This document shows positions 63,401 to 64,000 of a stretch of 64,000 nucleotides of DNA, piece after piece. This stretch comes from Streptomyces atroolivaceus. Lineage in GTDB: Bacteria; Actinomycetota; Actinomycetes; Streptomycetales; Streptomycetaceae. The stretch lies in assembly GCF_000717025.1 (NCBI RefSeq), contig NZ_JNXG01000015.1, forward strand, positions 234,088-298,087, given 5' to 3'. Position 1 is the stretch's first letter. Each line of letters begins with the position of its first letter. The position numbers were made by a program, and so were the translations under genes. The notes beneath the pieces are model-generated. The model searched no databases, was not told the origin of the DNA, and saw nothing but the letters and a program-made list of their open reading frames with translations.

Positions 63401-64000
63401 GTCACGGCCGGCGGGCGCAGGCTCCCCACCACGGTGGTGTACGACCATCCCAGCCCCGCCGAGATGGCCGCGCTGCTCGCCGACGTGCAGCATGACGCTG
63501 CGGCCCTCGAGGCCCTTGCCGATCAGGACGACCCGGTCGTGATCGTCGGCATGGGGTGCCGTTTCCCGGGTGGGGTGGACTCGCCCGAGACGCTGTGGCA
63601 GGTCGTCGCCCAGCAGCGGGACGTGATCTCCGAGTTCCCGGCCGACCGGGGATGGGACCTGGACCGCCTCTACCACCCCGACCCCGGCCATGTGGGCACC
63701 ACCTACGTACGCAACGGCGGATTCGTCCAGGGCGCCGCGGAGTTCGACGCCGAACTGTTCGGGATCTCGCCGCGTGAGGCGCTGGCGATGGACCCGCAGC
63801 AACGGCTGCTGCTGGAGGTGTCGTGGGAGGCCCTGGAACGGGCCGGGATCGCCCCGGACTCCCTGCGTGGCACTCAGGCGGGGGTCTTCACCGGCGTCAT
63901 GGCCCAGGAGTACGGTCCGCGGCTGGGTGAGGCGGGTGCGGGTGCCGCCGGGTTCGGGCTGACGGGAACGACGTCGAGTGTGGCCTCGGGCCGGGTCGCC
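60404..64000 (+). CDS. Modular type I polyketide synthase, KSQ loading module plus start of module 1 (3' end outside window)
   Basis: 1199 codons are visible. Domains: a 45-residue N-terminal linker; KSQ (about 46-465), whose active site reads DTAQSSS with Gln206 in place of Cys; AT (about 560-870) with FPGQGSQW, GHSQGE (S663) and YASH at 762-765, the methylmalonyl-CoA signature; ACP with LGIDSAMAVELR (S989); then the next KS from about residue 1042 (DPVVIVGMGCRFPGG), cut by the window edge. KSQ decarboxylates the loaded unit, so the starter should be propionate. Codon 63 is TTA, implying bldA control. The start ATG lies after GGGGGGAGCAAGAGG. Confidence 0.95.
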   Translation, partial: MIRHARIKAAAPPSDSATRRSSGGSAENLEQPDRDGQTQFDDRTVAVVGLSCRFPGATNPAELWDLLRHGRDAIADPPADRAHLAAPGDGTPLPGGFLPEVDTFDAEFFGISPREAAAMDPQQRLVLELAWEALEDAGTVPATLAGTATGVFVGAIADDYATLTHAAGPDATSAHTVTGLHRGIIANRVSYVLGLQGPSMVVDTAQSSSLVAVHLACQSLLRGESVVALAGGVNLNLAPESTHALAAFGSLSPDGRCHALDARANGYVRGEGGGVVALKLLSRAKADGDRIHCLLHGGAIGSDGASDTLPTPDGKAQERVIRAAWANARIPLEQAQYVEIHGSGTRVGDPIEASALGAVFASSRTSENPLGIGSVKTNIGHLEGAAGIAGLLKTILCLKERELVPTLNYRTPNPQIPFTDLRLAAVTGTGPWPNPDGPLVAGVTSVGMGGTNCHLVLGEWQAEAAPTAENPPGHPGESDECDSVAWVLSGRGDKALRAQAARLREHLAAHPDLGASEVARALAHDRTAFTHRAVLVGAGRNDLLTALDAVADARVTHAAVEGSGRRPLREAVFVFPGQGSQWAGMAAELLDSAPVFARVVGDCERALRPYRDWSLTDVLRGRPGAPALDRDDVVQPALWAVMVGLAALWRAAGVEPAAVVGHSQGEIAAATVSGALGLDDAARLIAVRSAALSSLAGRGGGMLTVSLPADRIHDAIAEDPRLSVAAVNSPGMTVVAGDGAALDALAARYGEDVRTRRVPVAYASHSPHVDAVRDTLRADLAGIAPRTGDVPLHSTVTATAVDGSELDVDYWYRNLREPVQFEPVVRALLDAGHELFIEMSPHPVLALAVQQTAEAADVSVTALGTLRRGEGGPQRLLLAFGEAFCHGAAVDWSAFLPAGTARAELPTYAFQRRRHWISGQPGAARALPAPQTTAPPEVSAEGHEAEPSGSLAGPAALELVRAHTAAVLGYDSAAEIEPRRTFKELGIDSAMAVELRNRLVTAGGRRLPTTVVYDHPSPAEMAALLADVQHDAAALEALADQDDPVVIVGMGCRFPGGVDSPETLWQVVAQQRDVISEFPADRGWDLDRLYHPDPGHVGTTYVRNGGFVQGAAEFDAELFGISPREALAMDPQQRLLLEVSWEALERAGIAPDSLRGTQAGVFTGVMAQEYGPRLGEAGAGAAGFGLTGTTSSVASGRVA

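Overview
The window is chromosomal DNA from a high-GC actinomycete, almost certainly a Streptomyces. The grounds are very high GC with strong third-position GC bias, frequent GTG starts, tightly coupled operons with 4-bp ATGA/GTGA overlaps, F420-dependent enzymes, a RheA/hsp18 locus, a monomeric isocitrate dehydrogenase, a circularly permuted lipoate ligase, and a modular polyketide synthase with an in-frame TTA codon. No tRNA, rRNA, CRISPR array, integrase or intact insertion sequence was recognised.

Layout. 0-3.6 kb: the end of a nucleotidyltransferase-type gene, an inositol-phosphatase-family enzyme and a gamma-glutamyltransferase (GGT). 3.7-9.3 kb: a complete oligopeptide ABC importer read leftward into the GGT. 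9.8-16 kb: permuted lipoate ligase, NADP isocitrate dehydrogenase, a two-component system, and an AhpD-like protein coupled to a methyltransferase. 17-21.2 kb: amidase, two small secreted proteins and an F420 oxidoreductase. 22-35.2 kb: an accessory stress and envelope block with a haloperoxidase-type hydrolase, SRPBCC protein, DUF2231-Rieske fusion, a frameshifted hsp18 beside its intact repressor gene rheA, an amino-acid permease, a GAF-PP2C phosphatase, a secreted rhamnogalacturonan lyase and an alcohol dehydrogenase. 35.4-39.2 kb: a reductive pyrimidine/hydantoin catabolic operon. 39.3-42.2 kb: a tightly coupled four-gene cassette headed by a 60-aa peptide. 42.7-48.5 kb: hypothetical proteins, a GH75 chitosanase and a second, secreted GGT. 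48.5-52.4 kb: a decayed SRPBCC gene and a gluABCD-type amino-acid importer. 53-58.6 kb: SDR, an HTH-Clp_N protein, exonuclease III, an MBL-fold protein, a PcaL fusion and an SGNH hydrolase. 58.9-60 kb: a 29-aa membrane peptide, an ECF sigma factor and a coupled CxxC membrane protein. From 60.4 kb to the right edge: the first protein of a type I PKS, with a KSQ-AT-ACP loading module.

Most interesting points. (1) The peptide cassette at 39.35-42.21 kb has no function I can name and looks like a small, undescribed peptide-modification or peptide-export system. (2) Two regulators, RheA-like and HTH-Clp_N, share a similar helix-turn-helix, and each gene is preceded by a pair of operators with the same geometry (TGTCAtC/TGTCAaC, five-base spacer, inverted copy), which suggests a family of related autoregulators. 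(3) hsp18 carries a two-base duplication that removes its C-terminal strand and IxI motif, although repressor and operators are intact. (4) The PKS should start from propionate, because it has KSQ and a YASH-type AT, and should depend on bldA. (5) A vestige of a second hydantoinase lies inside the pyrimidine operon, and the F420 oxidoreductase that I expect next to this operon lies 14 kb away, across the accessory block.
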